Source: Tretioscincus oriximinensis (Eukaryota; Chordata; Lepidosauria; Squamata; Gymnophthalmidae). Taken from it: a stretch of DNA of 64,000 bases. The notes under the pieces were generated by a model. It ran no database searches. It saw only the letters and a program-made list of their open reading frames with translations, and was not told where the DNA came from. Below, one piece after another: positions 9,413 through 20,714 of this stretch (the first letter of the stretch is position 1; every line of letters begins with the position of its first letter). Made by a program: the position numbers and the translations under genes. The DNA lies in contig JAJVDF010000349.1 in NCBI GenBank assembly GCA_022410635.1, forward strand, positions 106,681 to 170,680. Reading direction: 5' to 3'.

Positions 9413-11845
9413 AAGTAAAAGCCTTTTCTTGGTAATTATTGGGTGTGCACATCATATCTTTCTCATTAGAGGTATGGAAAGGGCATGGGATAAAATACAT
9501 AGCTTGGCTTCATCCAGATCAAAAGAACTGAAATAGTCTCTGCTGATATGCTCAGGGAAGAGAATAATGGACCACAATTCTCTTGCTTCACTTCTTTCAC
9601 ACCTGCCATTTCTAATCAAATAATTTCAGCATTCAGAATCTGAGATAATAAATTTCTGGGGAGCCCATTTTTAAAATATATAACACATATTTTCTCTTCG
9701 TCTTGGTTCCCATGGAAGTTTAATTTATGATGCATATGACCAACTATGATTTAAAGACAGAGGAACTGATGGAGCATGAACAAGCATACAGAAAAATGAA
9801 AGAGAATTACAATGGCTGATTTGAATGTGTGCACTCACATGCGCNTGCACACAAACACACATGCACACTTTCATGCACACACACAAAAATTCTACTCTAC
9901 TCGGACAATCAGACAGGGTTTTAAACATTTAGATCCATGCCATGCTAACATTGTTAACAGAACAATATGGCATTTCATGCCAGTTACATATTTACATGTC
10001 TTAATGGTCAAGAGTAAGGAACTGAGCACCATTTTATTGCTGTTGCAGTTCACTAAACAGCAGTCCCAAAATAAGCCCTTTGGAACAAAAAAGAATAAAG
10101 GAAGTTTAACATCTTAAACAGAGAATGAGGACTAAAAGGGAACAAAATGCTGGAGTCTACCCATGATATCTAGCAGTGCCTGAATCTCCAATTCCACACA
10201 GGTCATTCCAAACTTAATGCTTGAAATGGAGTGATCCCACTCTAAGGTTGCTGACTCACTTTTTACAAAGAGAGCTAACCTTCTGCTGTGTTTTGATCAG
10301 TTCTTTAGTCACTGAAGAACCTTTTCCTAGCATGGAAATAAATATGATGACTTGCTGGTGCATTCGTAACTTGCTGAAACTGGATATAAGCCGTATACAG
10401 ATGTTTTTGTTCTACCCTCCCCCCACTATGATGGTTTTTTAATGCAGCTTCCATAGTGCATTGTTACTGCCTTTGCATTATGGCAGTGTTATCTGGATTT
10501 TCTAAATAAGAGTTACCAAAACCTCCAGCCTGTCTCATATTTTGCCTGACTTTCAGTGAAAATGTAAGCTATAGGACATTGATCAGCAGCTTAGTTCTGT
10601 TGAATTTACACAAGAAAAAGCACTGATGATGANTGAAAATTCCCTATTGTTGGGAGGCTGTAGTAGCAGCCTCCCAACAAACCCAGAACTAACCCACGCA
10701 GGAACAAGGGGAACCAGCATCCAAATGGAACGGGAATACACCTCATCCAATTATAAGCATGGAGATCTCTTCATACATTTAGGCTAAGTATAAATTCTTT
10801 ATAGTGTGATAAATATCACTACAAAAATCAACAACCTGCAAATGGGCATCGTCTGATCTTATTTCTGTGTTTTAGATGTGATCACACAGAGAGGTTTCTG
10901 AGCACATTTTTATCCTGAAATAACCCATATGCAGCCACCGTAAAAACAAGCATACAATATAAAAATAANTCTCCTATTTCCTACATTGCCTTCCATTTCT
11001 CAGATCTTCACCAATCTGTTTTTGCCTTCTATTGGCAAATGTTGGCCTGAATTTCCATGGACCTGATTGGTAGTGATTATAGGAAGCTACTACTGGCTAG
11101 AAAGTTTCATGCTGTGTCCTCGTTAAAGATATTAAGTGAGTTGGCAGNAACATCATGTAGAATTTGCCCCATTACNTCATGGAAGTTCACTGATCCACTT
11201 GCTAAAAAAGTCTTGTGATCAGTGAGGATGTTCAGTAATGTGAACATGGTAAATTTCATGAGACTTCGAGGCTAGCATAGAAAGCTGAATGGCTCTCACG
11301 TTTTAGGGTATGCTGNGAATTGTAGTAAATTAAGCATAGCAATGAATTATGGGGCATGTGATGTCACAAGGATACTAGGAAATGTAACAGAGAAACAGGA
11401 AGCAGCAAGGAAAATTGGAGGTGAGTGGAGATGAACATGAAGATTTGTTTTCTTGGATTTAATAAAAATAGTGATTTTAAACTTGTAATGGAGAGGTACC
11501 CATAGCTTCCCACTGCATCTGACTCAAACTCCCTGACAGTAAGGGTTCTTTCGCATCTGCAGAATCAATGCACAAATAGGATTTGTATTCTTTAAAAAAT
11601 ATTGTCCGTTTTCCCCTGGAGTTGGAAATGTGCCAGAGACAATTTTTTTTAGCATGTCTGATTACAGCCTTTATAACATTTGTCTGTATATAAGAAATCC
11701 CTCCCCTTTTGAAGCTAATTCTGTGATCATACATACTATGGANAATATGTCATTAAAATTTAGATCAGCAATTCTCCCTCTCCCTCATTAGCAATCCTCT
11801 TTAAATTGTTTGTGGCTTTAAAAAAAATGGAGGAAAATGGAAATA
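9413..11845. other. Unassigned non-coding DNA
   Basis: Mostly unique-looking sequence. It includes a CA-rich tract (9838-9887) and a strong hairpin at 10647-10680. No exon or repeat family was identified. Confidence 0.5.
10647..10680. repeat. 14-bp perfect inverted repeat (hairpin)
   Basis: Arms TTGTTGGGAGGCTG (10647-10660) and CAGCCTCCCAACAA (10667-10680) flank a TAGTAG loop. There is no following T-run and no associated gene. Confidence 0.9.
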
Positions 11846-11853
11846 ATGCCATG

Positions 11854-12060
11854 CAGGGCCGTATTTAGGCAAAATATATACTGGTAGTACTAAGAAGATA
11901 TTAATATTTTTATTGCCTTTATTATTATAAAACCCAAGATAGTGAGGGAAGAAGGGACACAAAATAAATAATAAATAAAGTAAATAAATAAGTAAATTAG
12001 TAAATATGTAAGTAAGTAAATTACAGCCCATATGAAAAATACAGTCTAAATCCAGCCCTG
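11854..12060. mobile_element. hAT-type MITE, copy 2 (reverse orientation)
   Basis: Same family as 705-1036, inverted. Terminal repeats CAGGGCCGTATTTAGGC and CTAAATCCAGCCCTG are flanked by 8-bp duplications atgccatg (11846-11853) and gtgccatg (12061-12068), one mismatch. The interior carries a single aagaagatattaatat block without microsatellite expansion, so it is closer to the ancestral form. No transposase. Confidence 0.78.
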
Positions 12061-12173
12061 GTGCCATGTCATGGTTAGTTGGGACGCATCTGGTAAACTG
12101 AAAAAAGTGGTATAATGGCTCAGAAATATTTTCTTTTTAAGTGCTTGTGAAGTGTCACAAAAAATATGGAAGA

Positions 12174-12709
12174 GTGATTCCCCCATGTATTCATTGGATG
12201 TTCCAACATGAGGAATCTTTGTTNCTAGCCCTTCAGAGCTCTTATTGGCCAGTCTCAAAGTTCATGTGAACTTTGTGGTCCATGTAGGCAGGGACCCAGG
12301 ACATGTCCTGATGACTTTGCAAATCCAGATCTACTGAGCTGTGGCATAGCACGACAAGAGCAAAAAGTTTCAAACTCTATTAACAAAAGCAACACAGATC
12401 TATTCTAAAGTCTCAAGAGAAATTAACTTCAAGAAAAATTGTGCACAGATTATTAGTTTACATTACATTTTGGTAAATGGAAGGAAGTTAAGACTTTCCA
12501 TTCCTGAGCCCAGTAGATATATCCAGTCAGGAACAGGGAGGTAGAAACTCTATTGTTCTATTGATGACCTGAATTTTTAACTTTTGTAAGCCGCCCTGGA
12601 CACCTTCGGGGGGAAGGGCGGGGTAAAAATCTTTAAATAAATAAAATAAATAAAAAAATCTTAGTTAATGGAGGCACATCTAAAATAACAGCAAAAGAAA
12701 TAATGATGG
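12174..12709 (+). repeat. Duplicated segment, copy 2 (occupied site)
   Basis: Second copy of 2951-3373. It retains ~30 bp lost from copy 1 (around 12242-12272) and carries a 98-bp LINE-type insertion at 12562-12659. The flanking halves rejoin exactly as the uninterrupted copy-1 sequence. Confidence 0.87.
12562..12659 (+). mobile_element. Severely 5'-truncated L2-type insertion
   Basis: Only the last ~98 bp of the LINE remain: taagccgccctggacacctt, gggcggggtaaa and an (AAATA)n tail. Comparison with 3322/3323 gives both ends and shows little or no target-site duplication (at most one or two bases, AT/T). That fits LINEs with microsatellite tails rather than L1 with poly(A). Confidence 0.85.
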
Positions 12710-13400
12710 TTGTTTCTTTCAAATAGCAAAATGAAAAATTAATTCAAGAGTGAAAAAACAGCCTTTNGTAACTTTTATTAAAATATCATATTATTCAAAG
12801 TTCTGTGAGCCACTTTACCCTAAATCTGCAGTGGTTGTGGCAGGATGTTAGATANCTGAAGTAGGCCACCGTCAGCTCAAAATGCCCTAAACCTATTCCA
12901 GAAGGGAGATCTAAGGGGCATGCCTATACTAGCCTGGACAGCAGGTTTCTAGACTTTTTTCTGGAATAGGAGGAGGCTTCACATATTTTGAGACCAGGAT
13001 GGGGATTACAGAGGACCTAAAACCAAGTTACTAGGTATTTACTGTTCATAAAGGGCCAAAGTATTCTTNGTTACCAAGTACCTGTTATTTTATTATTCTC
13101 TTATTGTTAAAAAAACCCTGCACTTCTGTCTCCCTGCTCCTTACTCTAGAAGGCTTTTATAGGTTATTCCCCCACTCTTCATTTAAGATACAATCCTTGG
13201 CATTATTCTCCAGAAGAAAATACCACTGAAATCAATGGGGTACATTTGATTTTAAGTGTACAGCCTCCTACAGACATGCTGTGACACATTAAGGCCATCT
13301 GGTTCCTTGGAGAATTCTCCTTTCATAGAAATCTGCCACAAGTAGATAGGAAATAATAATGCAGGTTAGTCATATGAGACTGTATTAAAAGTAAGGACAA
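12710..13400. other. Unassigned non-coding DNA
   Basis: No repeat or gene recognised. Confidence 0.5.
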
Positions 13401-13694
13401 ATGCAGCCAAGTGTTTCTGACACTCTGATTAATAGTCTCAATTATGATTTTGCGGTAACACAAGATGAACAGAAACGGCTCCTCCTTCTGAATAGACAGG
13501 TGCGAGTCATACAGAAAATGAAATTTGTAATAGATAAGGTAGAATCTTCTATTAAATCATCCAGCAGCAACTCTAACAATGGAGCCACTGGAGCAGCAAG
13601 GGAGAAACAAAGTTCAAATTGGAGCTGGAATCACAGCTGGAATTATATATCCCCCAGAAAACTGTGCAAGCTTACAATAGGTATGGCGTTCTGA
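13401..13694 (+). other. Unassigned 97-aa open frame, possible pseudogene
   Basis: The open frame has a non-random composition. A hydrophilic segment has regularly spaced Leu/Val (QDEQKRLLLLNRQVRVIQ, about residues 22-39) that could form a short helix or coiled coil. A Ser/Asn-rich stretch follows (about residues 52-62). A one-base shift after the Ser/Asn tract would give a Gly/Ile-rich continuation, so the frame may be broken. I do not recognise the family. It could be a decayed retroelement ORF, a processed pseudogene, or chance. Confidence 0.25.
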
Positions 13695-13932
13695 ATAGGA
13701 AAAGTGTCAATTTCCATCAGCATCTGTGTCAGTAGGATGAAAATCAGTTCTAAGAGCTTCTTTATTTATTCTTTCTTTCCTGTCCCTCCACCTCTCCCCC
13801 TTTTCTTCTCTTTCAAGTATTTCTGTTGCCTTTGTGTTGGAATGGAAATGTGTGGAGCAAAGTAGTTCATTGAATTGTGCTTCCTGAGTTTCATGTGCTT
13901 TTTCAGTGGTTTTGCTGAGTTTTGACNAATTT

Positions 13933-14240
13933 GGGGGGCACGGATAGCTCAGTCGCTAAATCCATCTCTCATCTGGGAGAAGGGGTTTCGAAGCCCTGTG
14001 TCAGACGTGGGGGGGAGTGAGCACCTTCCACTAGCCTGTAGCTCTAGCCAACCCAGCTATTCGAAAGCATGAATTGCAAGAAATTGCAACTGACTGCAAG
14101 TAGATACATGGGAACCGCCAAAGCCTGGTGGGGAAGANAGAATGTCAGCCTTCGGGTAAAAATATCCTTGTAAGCCGCTTTGAGTACCTTTGAAAGGTGA
14201 AAAAAGCAGGGTATAGGAACCCAGTTCTTCTTCTTCTTTT
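13933..14240 (+). mobile_element. tRNA-Lys-derived SINE, copy C (best preserved)
   Basis: Nearly canonical member. GCACGGATAGCTCAGTCGCT (13939-13958) matches the 5' part of vertebrate tRNA-Lys, with A-box at 13945-13956. GGGGTTTCGAAGCCC is the B-box near 13982-13996. The middle with ATTGCAAGAAATTGCAACTG is followed by the gtaagccgctttgag..gaaaaaagcagggtatag tail and (TTC)4-5. Confidence 0.9.
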
Positions 14241-14244
14241 GAGT

Positions 14245-15590
14245 GCTTCTGCTGGAATGCTGTAGTACGTGGTGGTGTGCTTAATGATTTAGTGATGAAT
14301 TCTTGAGTGAATGTCTTTACCTGTGGGTGGGTGGGTGGTTTAATGATTGGATTCCTGAGTAAGTGCTGAGTCTTTGGGGAGTGTTACATTATGCAGACTA
14401 CTTTTGGATATTGATTATATTCATATATGTGTTGCTTTTTTATGGTGTATTTTTGTTGGGTGCATTTTGTTTTTATTGCTGNACAGCTTTTTGCTATAGG
14501 GGCTTTTCCCTCTATTGACAAGGCTCCTGTATCAGGTTATCTGTGTGCTGTCTTTTTATAGAGGCCAANCTAAACTGGAAACAATCTTCTCTGCTGCTAA
14601 AAGATGATGCATATCAGTATTACCAGCATTGCTTTGAATGCATGTATAATGGAACTGCAGATAATTGAATACACAGATTTATAGATCATAGACTGCAAGG
14701 CTGTATGGCTGTTGTAACTAATGCTTGCTACCAGAGATACTTGGAAAGCCAGCTTGAAAGTTCCATTTTGAAATTTCTTCCATGAAGAAGTTTGCTGTAA
14801 ACAAGAAAACCAGTGAAAACCAGAGACGAGTGGAAAACAATATTTTGGCCACATTTTCACAAGGGGCAAAAAAGGCGGGTTTCCCATATATTTCAGACAT
14901 TAAGCAGACGCCCGTCCATTTGGTGTATGTGGGCAAGGGACCAAAGGTGTGTGAGAGGAAGCTCCACCCCTTTAATGTCCAAGACAAGTCTTCCTCCNGT
15001 CAGGTATCCCCTGCCCTGCCCTAACAAACCAACTGACAGATAGCCACTGTTACTCCCCCCTCTGCTCACACAGCCTGGTCTGTGCAAGGCAGATGAAGAG
15101 AAAAAACTGGGTTTAAGGCAGCCTCTGCCATGAGAGNTGGAAATATCAGCTCTCATTAAACCCACAGCAAGACAGGTTTGTAGTGGCTGCAGGAGCCGCC
15201 AGGACAGTGCTCCCATGCAGNCATAAACCCTGCATGTTGATGTCAATGTCTCACCAGGAAGCCCTNTTGCTATTTTTTAGATTATTATTCCTAGTATTCT
15301 CACACCTGGCACAGTACTTTGAGATATAGTTAAAGGCTTTACTGTTTATTTGCCACTGATGGAGTCATTGCCTTTCCATTTGCATTTTACTTGTAAACAA
15401 CCNGCCTATCTTACATTCCACCTCTGTTTACCACACATCTACACTGTAAAAGCCAATCATTGTCAACTTTCTGAATCCTGATCTTCCANTCAAAAGTGTA
15501 ATCTTTTGATCCATTTTCCCACTAATCCTTAGAGTATAAAAAACCCTNATCTATATGATACATTGTGTGTGGATTCTTTCATCTCATGTC
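14245..15590. other. Unassigned non-coding DNA
   Basis: Overlapping ORFs on both strands at 14597-15246 show no domain. A TATA-like gagtataaaaaaccc near 15530 could belong to a degraded LTR, but LTR ends could not be found. Confidence 0.4.
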
Positions 15591-15599
15591 TCCTAAAGC

Positions 15600-16190
15600 T
15601 GAAACTTTGATAAAATCAGCCTTCAAAATTAAAGATGATTGTGCCATTCCATCCCAGAATTTTGCGCATAGTTTTTTTCCGTCTTGCTTCCATACCTAGC
15701 TTAGTGCCTAACAAGAAGCTTCCCTTTTTTCTTTATTCATCNAACAGTTTAATCAATTCTTCTCTAATTCATTATTGATATCATCTTGTAATAACTTATC
15801 ATAAATNACCCATTTGTTACTCCTCTCCAGTTCTATTCTCATCGTGTGGAGAAACCCACATGGGCATATTTATGTATTATTTTATTGTTGATTTCCCCTC
15901 TTCCCCCAACCAATACATAGTATTTCTAACAAAACTATTTTTAAAAGTGACATTAACTCTTACTTTTTCATATCATAACCATCTGGCTGTATCTTTATGT
16001 TTTAATAACCTTTTGTCATTTAGCTAAATGAAACAAAACAACATGCAGCATAATAAACTTTTAAGCTTGGGAGGCCTAAGTCTCTGTTTTCTTTTAAGTC
16101 ATGCATCAGTTTAAAACTTATTCTTGGCTTTTTACCCTGAAGATCATTTTTGTCAAATCTCTTTACTAACATTTCAAGGTCTCTTTAACC
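15600..16190 (-). mobile_element. L1 ORF2 post-RT fragment (3' half of split copy)
   Basis: Minus-strand translation gives L1 ORF2 sequence downstream of the RT core, with a D-LGLPSLK-YYAAC-like motif at about 16045-16100, followed by a degraded lysine/asparagine-rich block. It runs co-linearly with 16980-17960, from which it is separated by about 0.8 kb of unrelated sequence. Stops are frequent. Confidence 0.7.
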
Positions 16191-16980
16191 ACCAGCAATA
16201 AACTGTGAAATAAAAACATCATTTTGGTTGACATATTTGTTATGAGCCAGATGGTACTGCCAGAGGAGGAAATGGGACACCACTGAAATAAGGCATGGGG
16301 AAGCAGAACAGGGAGTTGTTGCAGGACCAGGGCCAGAGGAACTAATGGGCAGAATGGCTGGATGTGTGCAGCCAGGGATTAGAATGTCAGAACATAAGAA
16401 CATAAGAAGAGCCATACTGGATAAGGCCACAGCCCATCAAGTNCAGCATTCTGTGTCACACAGAGGCCCACCAGATGCACCTGGGCAGTCTGAACAGAGG
16501 AAGCAAAATATTCACCTTTTCATGACTCCCTGCAAATGGTATCTCAGGAGGTCAGAAGGTCAGAATTCACCACTGAGGCTCCCCGGCCCTCNGCTACCTG
16601 CCTCTTCCCCCTCAGCCCCGGAACCCCAGGAGTAGCGAAGGACTCAGTTGAGGACCAGTCTGCAACAGAGAAGATGCAGCTATAGGCTGGCTGCTATGGA
16701 GAGAAATCCTTGCAGGATTCAGGCTCAGAGGACAGCTGCAGGGGATTATTACTTGAGCTGGGAGGTTTGCTGGGACAGATAGCCATGGGATGGGCTTGTG
16801 GTAGCAGTGTTGCATTTTTGCTGAAAAGCCATTGAAGCAGTTTTCCTTTCTGTTTGCTGTGTTTGTGTTCAGTAACACCTTGCTCTTGCTGAAACCTGAT
16901 TTGGTTTCCATGGACAGGGACACAGCAATGTTCATCATGTTTTGATGATATACATTTTTCCTAATAGGGAAAAAATCTAT
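16191..16980. mobile_element. Insertion splitting an L1 copy, origin unclear
   Basis: GC-richer segment between two co-linear parts of an antisense L1 ORF2. It contains a CR1 3' end (16383-16560) and otherwise unassigned sequence. A TG..CA-bounded span (about 16238 to 16925) raises the possibility of an LTR, but no clear target duplication is visible and the ends are uncertain. Confidence 0.4.
16383..16560 (-). mobile_element. CR1-type LINE 3' end with (TTATGTTC) tail
   Basis: On the minus strand the element runs cctgagataccatttgcag, gcccaggtgcatctggtggg, cagaatgctg and ggctgtggccttatccagta, ending in TCTTCTTATGTTCTTATGTTC. The octamer-repeat end is characteristic of CR1 LINEs. Sister copies lie at 39000-39230, 52215-52411 and 61190-61385 on the plus strand. 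Confidence 0.85.
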
Positions 16981-17960
16981 TTTATTACATCTTTCCAAAT
17001 CTTGTTTGGTCTCTNGTTTGGAATAAAAACAAATTTAGATTGGATAAATTTCAATAGAATTTTTTAGAAAGTCATATTAATCATTGGGCTCCTTNACTTC
17101 TGTTTCCAAATTATCAGTAAATACTTTTTAAACTTTGATTATTCTTAATTCCCTTTGGAGAGAAAGTGTTTCTTACTTTTCTGTTTAGAACTTTTAAAGT
17201 TAGGATAAATAAAGGGATGATCAGGGACAGCCTTGTCTCTTTCCTCTTTTTATTCAAAATTCTTGGAAATTTTTCCATTTACCAATAGCTCTGCTTTTTA
17301 ATCTTTTATATATCACCCTTATCCCTTTTATAAACTGCATTCCATGGTCCATTTCTCCTTGGAAATTATTGAGTTTCAGCCCAAATTATCAGATGCCCTT
17401 TCTGAATCCAAAATAAACTAATCTGGTTCCTCTTTACTATGGCTTTCAAACATTACTATATTAATCACTCCTTGTTTTTAAATATGTCTATTTTGTACTT
17501 TGTTGTTGTTAGCTGCCTTCAGGCATAGGGCAGGATAAAAAGGTAAATAATATTCTCCCATCTATGTCTTTTGCCTGCTTGATTTAGATATCTGATGATA
17601 TTATAATAGCAAAAATCTTACAATTTTTATTTAATAAAGAATATTGGTTTGTAGTTCTCTGGATCTTTCTCCTGCTTCCACCACACAGAAAATGTGCTAG
17701 CAAATTGCACTCTTCCAAGAAAAGTTCATTAAATTAACTTAGAATTCCCCCAATCAAATCAATTTATTTCTTGTTTTTAGCAGAAGCAATTTGGGAAATC
17801 TGATTTCAGGGTTCTTCAGTCGTCTTTTTATGCTTATTCTTTGCTTAAGATGACATTGTATATAAGAGACCTTTTTTTTCCTATAACTTTTTTGTATTGA
17901 AGTCTTCTCCAGGATATGGGAGCTGTGAATAAGCATTTTGTTTTGGAATTATTTCAATGG
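16980..17960 (-). mobile_element. L1 ORF2 RT-region fragment (5' half of split copy)
   Basis: Minus-strand translation resembles the L1 reverse transcriptase core. A D.E.A.DN.-like block (about 17390-17410) leads to a VNGKIS-like motif (about 17270-17295) and a degraded RQGCP-like motif near 17225-17245. The segment upstream (17560-17960) resembles the N-terminal RT region more weakly. Many stops. An L2-type tail is nested at 17494-17552. Confidence 0.72.
17494..17552 (+). mobile_element. L2-type 3' tail nested in L1
   Basis: The block agctgccttcaggcataggg..ggataaaaaggtaaataa matches the LINE 3' tails elsewhere in the window, and interrupts the antisense L1 ORF2. Confidence 0.6.
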
Positions 17961-19570
17961 ATTAATCATTGCAGACTTGTCAGGTTTTGCATCAAGAGCA
18001 ATCTGTCCCAAATTGGCACAGATTGTATATCCCAATATACTGTACCCTAATTGTATCTTGAACAAGTTGAAAGTTGAGGTTGCTGTAGTGAGAGGGAAAA
18101 CAAGGAAATGTCTGCTCACACAGAGATGCCTTTTCTATGGTTGTGATCTTTTTCTTTAACAGTAAATTGTTCAGCAATGTGGCATTTACAGCTATAGCCT
18201 TGACACTTTCTACCCTGCCTTCAACACTGTCTTACACTGACAACTGTGGGTATCCAGCTGGCCCTAAAGCCACAAGCTATTTTTGGATCGGGTGACAATA
18301 TAATGATGAGTTTAGGGATGGATTTTATGTGGGATGCAGACAACAGCATTAAACAGTGGCAATTAGTGGCAGACAATATGCTATCAATTATGTTACAAAA
18401 GCAAGTAATGTTATTCTGTCCCCAGTCCTACCAACTCACAAAGCTAAAAGTGTGTATATGTTATGGTGAAACTAGCTATGGGGGAATTCGTGGCATCCAG
18501 GTGAGTGACATTTACATGTCATTTGTTTTAATCACAAATTTTTCTAACAAGTCTATGACCGATACTTGTTTTATGGATTGACCAAATCTATAAAATAGGT
18601 ATCGGTCATTCAAAATGCAAAAGAGGATGGTTACACATTCAGAAAGATGACTGATTTCAGAATTTCATGCAGTTATTATACTAACAAAATACTAGGTCTG
18701 CAGAACTGCTTGGAACTGCATTCTGATGCTGCAAGGAAGTTGGAATGACTATAATTAGGAATGAGCTAGTCTCAGCTGGCTGCTTACTTGTATAGATCAC
18801 AAACTGCAATGGAATGATGAAACGGTGATATGAAGTGACCACTTGGAATTCCCTTTATGCAGATTTTGAGATTGCTATATGAGCAAGCAATTAAGACTAT
18901 GATCAGACAAGAAAAGAGGATGGCTTAGAGGCACTTCAGAGAGACAGCTGGCTGGTTGCTGGAGTCTATTTGTCATCAACCAGTGAGGTGGAATGTTTCT
19001 TACTTTTGCACTGCCTCAGGAGAAACATTTCTGCTTCTATCCCAGGAGCATCATGCACAGAGCATTTCTGTTCTGCATACCTGACTCTCCTTCATCATCA
19101 TGAGTGAGTGGAAACACACCATGTGGCACTGTTTCTTACATTAATAGAAAAAGCATGTAGCATACAGGAGATCTAGAAAGTCTAGAATACAGCCTTTGTA
19201 TTTCCTGTTGGAAAGTTTCCAGGGCACTGGAANGATTGTGGACTGCTGAAATATAGTCTACGCAAGCTATGTTTATGATAACTTTAAACGTGATTTCAAA
19301 TTGACTGGGGAATAGTTGACATAGTTAGCAGTACAAAAAGTCCTCCAAATCTATTTTTTAAATCAATTAGATTAATCAATTTCTCCATTCAAGTGCAAAA
19401 AGGCTTTTTGTGTGATCCTCTTGTTCCAAGCCTTCTCTATTCCTAGAACAAGATGTTTCATCAGAGGGAGTTAGGAAAGAACAAGTCCACTTTTGAAAAC
19501 TGTCCCTGAACTGCTTTAGAGATTTTTTCCCATTCCAGAAGCATTATAAATCTGAATTCAATCAGTGCTT
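17961..19570. other. Unassigned non-coding DNA
   Basis: One 111-codon open frame (18246-18581) ends near a CAG|GTGAGT-like site at 18503 but has no recognised domain or good acceptor. A 33-base loop is framed by 11-bp inverted arms ATGACCGATAC (18555-18565) and GTATCGGTCAT (18599-18609). Confidence 0.4.
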
Positions 19571-19844
19571 CAATCAATTATTAGTCAATTATTTATATAC
19601 TGCATTTCCAAAACAAGATGCACTAGTCTGTTTACAATAAAGTTAAGAAAAACATATAGCACAACAATACAAAATATTTTTATTATTACTTAAATTATAG
19701 TTAACAGTAGATTATTAATTAAAACAAAAGATAATGAAATAAAACTTAAATACAAAAACAACTTGATTTTTTAAAAAGAAAAGTGTTACAGCCAGTCAGT
19801 TCTAACGCAGCCTCCCTCATATAGTCCTAGGCTTGGAAATTTAT

Positions 19845-20067
19845 TTATTTGTACTTCTACCCTATCCCCAAAGGTCTCAGGGCGACCAACCATGGGACAC
19901 ACACACATATTTTTTGTTGCTTTCTCCACGTAGGTGGGGCTGAGAGAGTTCAAAGAACTGTGACTGGCCCAAGGTCACCCACCTGGCTTTTATGGGGGAG
20001 TGGAGAATCGAACCGAGAGACTACCAGATGCGAGTCCAACACTCTAACCACTATACCAGACTGGCAT
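19845..20067 (-). mobile_element. tRNA-derived SINE with L2-type tail
   Basis: On the minus strand it begins TGCCAGTCTGGTATAGTGGT with A-box-like TATAGTGGTTAGAG and B-box-like CGGTTCGATTCTCC. The body includes GTGACCTTGGGCCAGTCACA. The 3' end is not the TTC-type tail but the L2-type CCTGAGACCTTTGGGGATAG followed by (AAAT)n. Head and body resemble copies at 49318, 52508 and 53340, which end in GAA/TTC. Confidence 0.85.
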
Positions 20068-20082
20068 AGAGCGAGCATGTAT

Positions 20083-20700
20083 TTATTTATTTAATTAATT
20101 AATTTATATTTATACCCCACCCTATACCCTTGGTCTCAGGGCGGCCAACAATAAAACATCAATAACAAAATTAACAAATTAAAAACAGTGTAAAACAATA
20201 TCTAAAAGTGGGGACAAAGATGACATTTCTTCAGCCAAAGGCCAGGTAAAAGAGGTGTGTCTTCAGAGATCTTCTAAAACAATATAATGTTGATGACAGA
20301 CACGCCTTTAAGGGGGAGATTATTCCATAGTCTGAGGGCAACCACCAAGAAGGCTCTACCCCGGGTTCTCACTTCATTTGCTGTTGAAAGAGGTGGTACA
20401 ACCAGAAGGCCCTCCCTTGCAGATCTTAAAGGCAGGTTGGTATGGGAGAAGGCATTCCTTTAGATATTTGGGGGGCAAGTTATTTAGGCCTTATAAGTCA
20501 AATGATGTGTGCCTAGCCAGCTATTCTGGTCCGCAATCTAGAGAGTGACTGTTGAGTCAGGCCTAGCCTTATTAACCTCTAGCAGTGCAGAAAAGTCCTT
20601 GAATTTCTGATAGTACTTCTTCTGGTGCATATGGTACCCCTGTAGACCCAGCCTCCTGTATGCAAGGAGTATTAGAGCAGGCATTTGGAAACTGCTGAAT
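20083..20700 (-). mobile_element. L2 3' region (ORF2 C-terminus and 3' UTR)
   Basis: The plus strand starts with (ATTT/ATTA)n and the inverted LINE tail (cccttggtctcagggcggcc near 20125-20145). It continues co-linearly with the 3' part of the larger L2 at 45.4 kb: ttcagccaaaggccagg, gaggtgtgtcttca, ccctcccttgcagatcttaa and the antisense of the TYKA..N-type ORF2 end. No intact reading frame. Confidence 0.82.
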
Positions 20701-20714
20701 CAGTCAGGCTTGGC

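Noticed and set aside
14597..15246. Overlapping ORFs on both strands (up to 117 codons)
   Set aside because: Different frames compete, Ns interrupt, and none shows a family motif or splice context.
15500..15640. LTR suggested by a TATA-like motif and downstream AATAAA-like sequences
   Set aside because: No paired ends, primer site or coding region could be located; kept only as a note in the non-coding entry.
18246..18503. Possible exon ending at a CAG|GTGAGT-like donor
   Set aside because: No convincing acceptor and no recognisable protein; the ORF continues past the donor without change in character.
19980..20067. tRNA gene suggested by A- and B-box matches on the minus strand
   Set aside because: It is the head of a SINE with an L2-type tail, with no paired acceptor stem.
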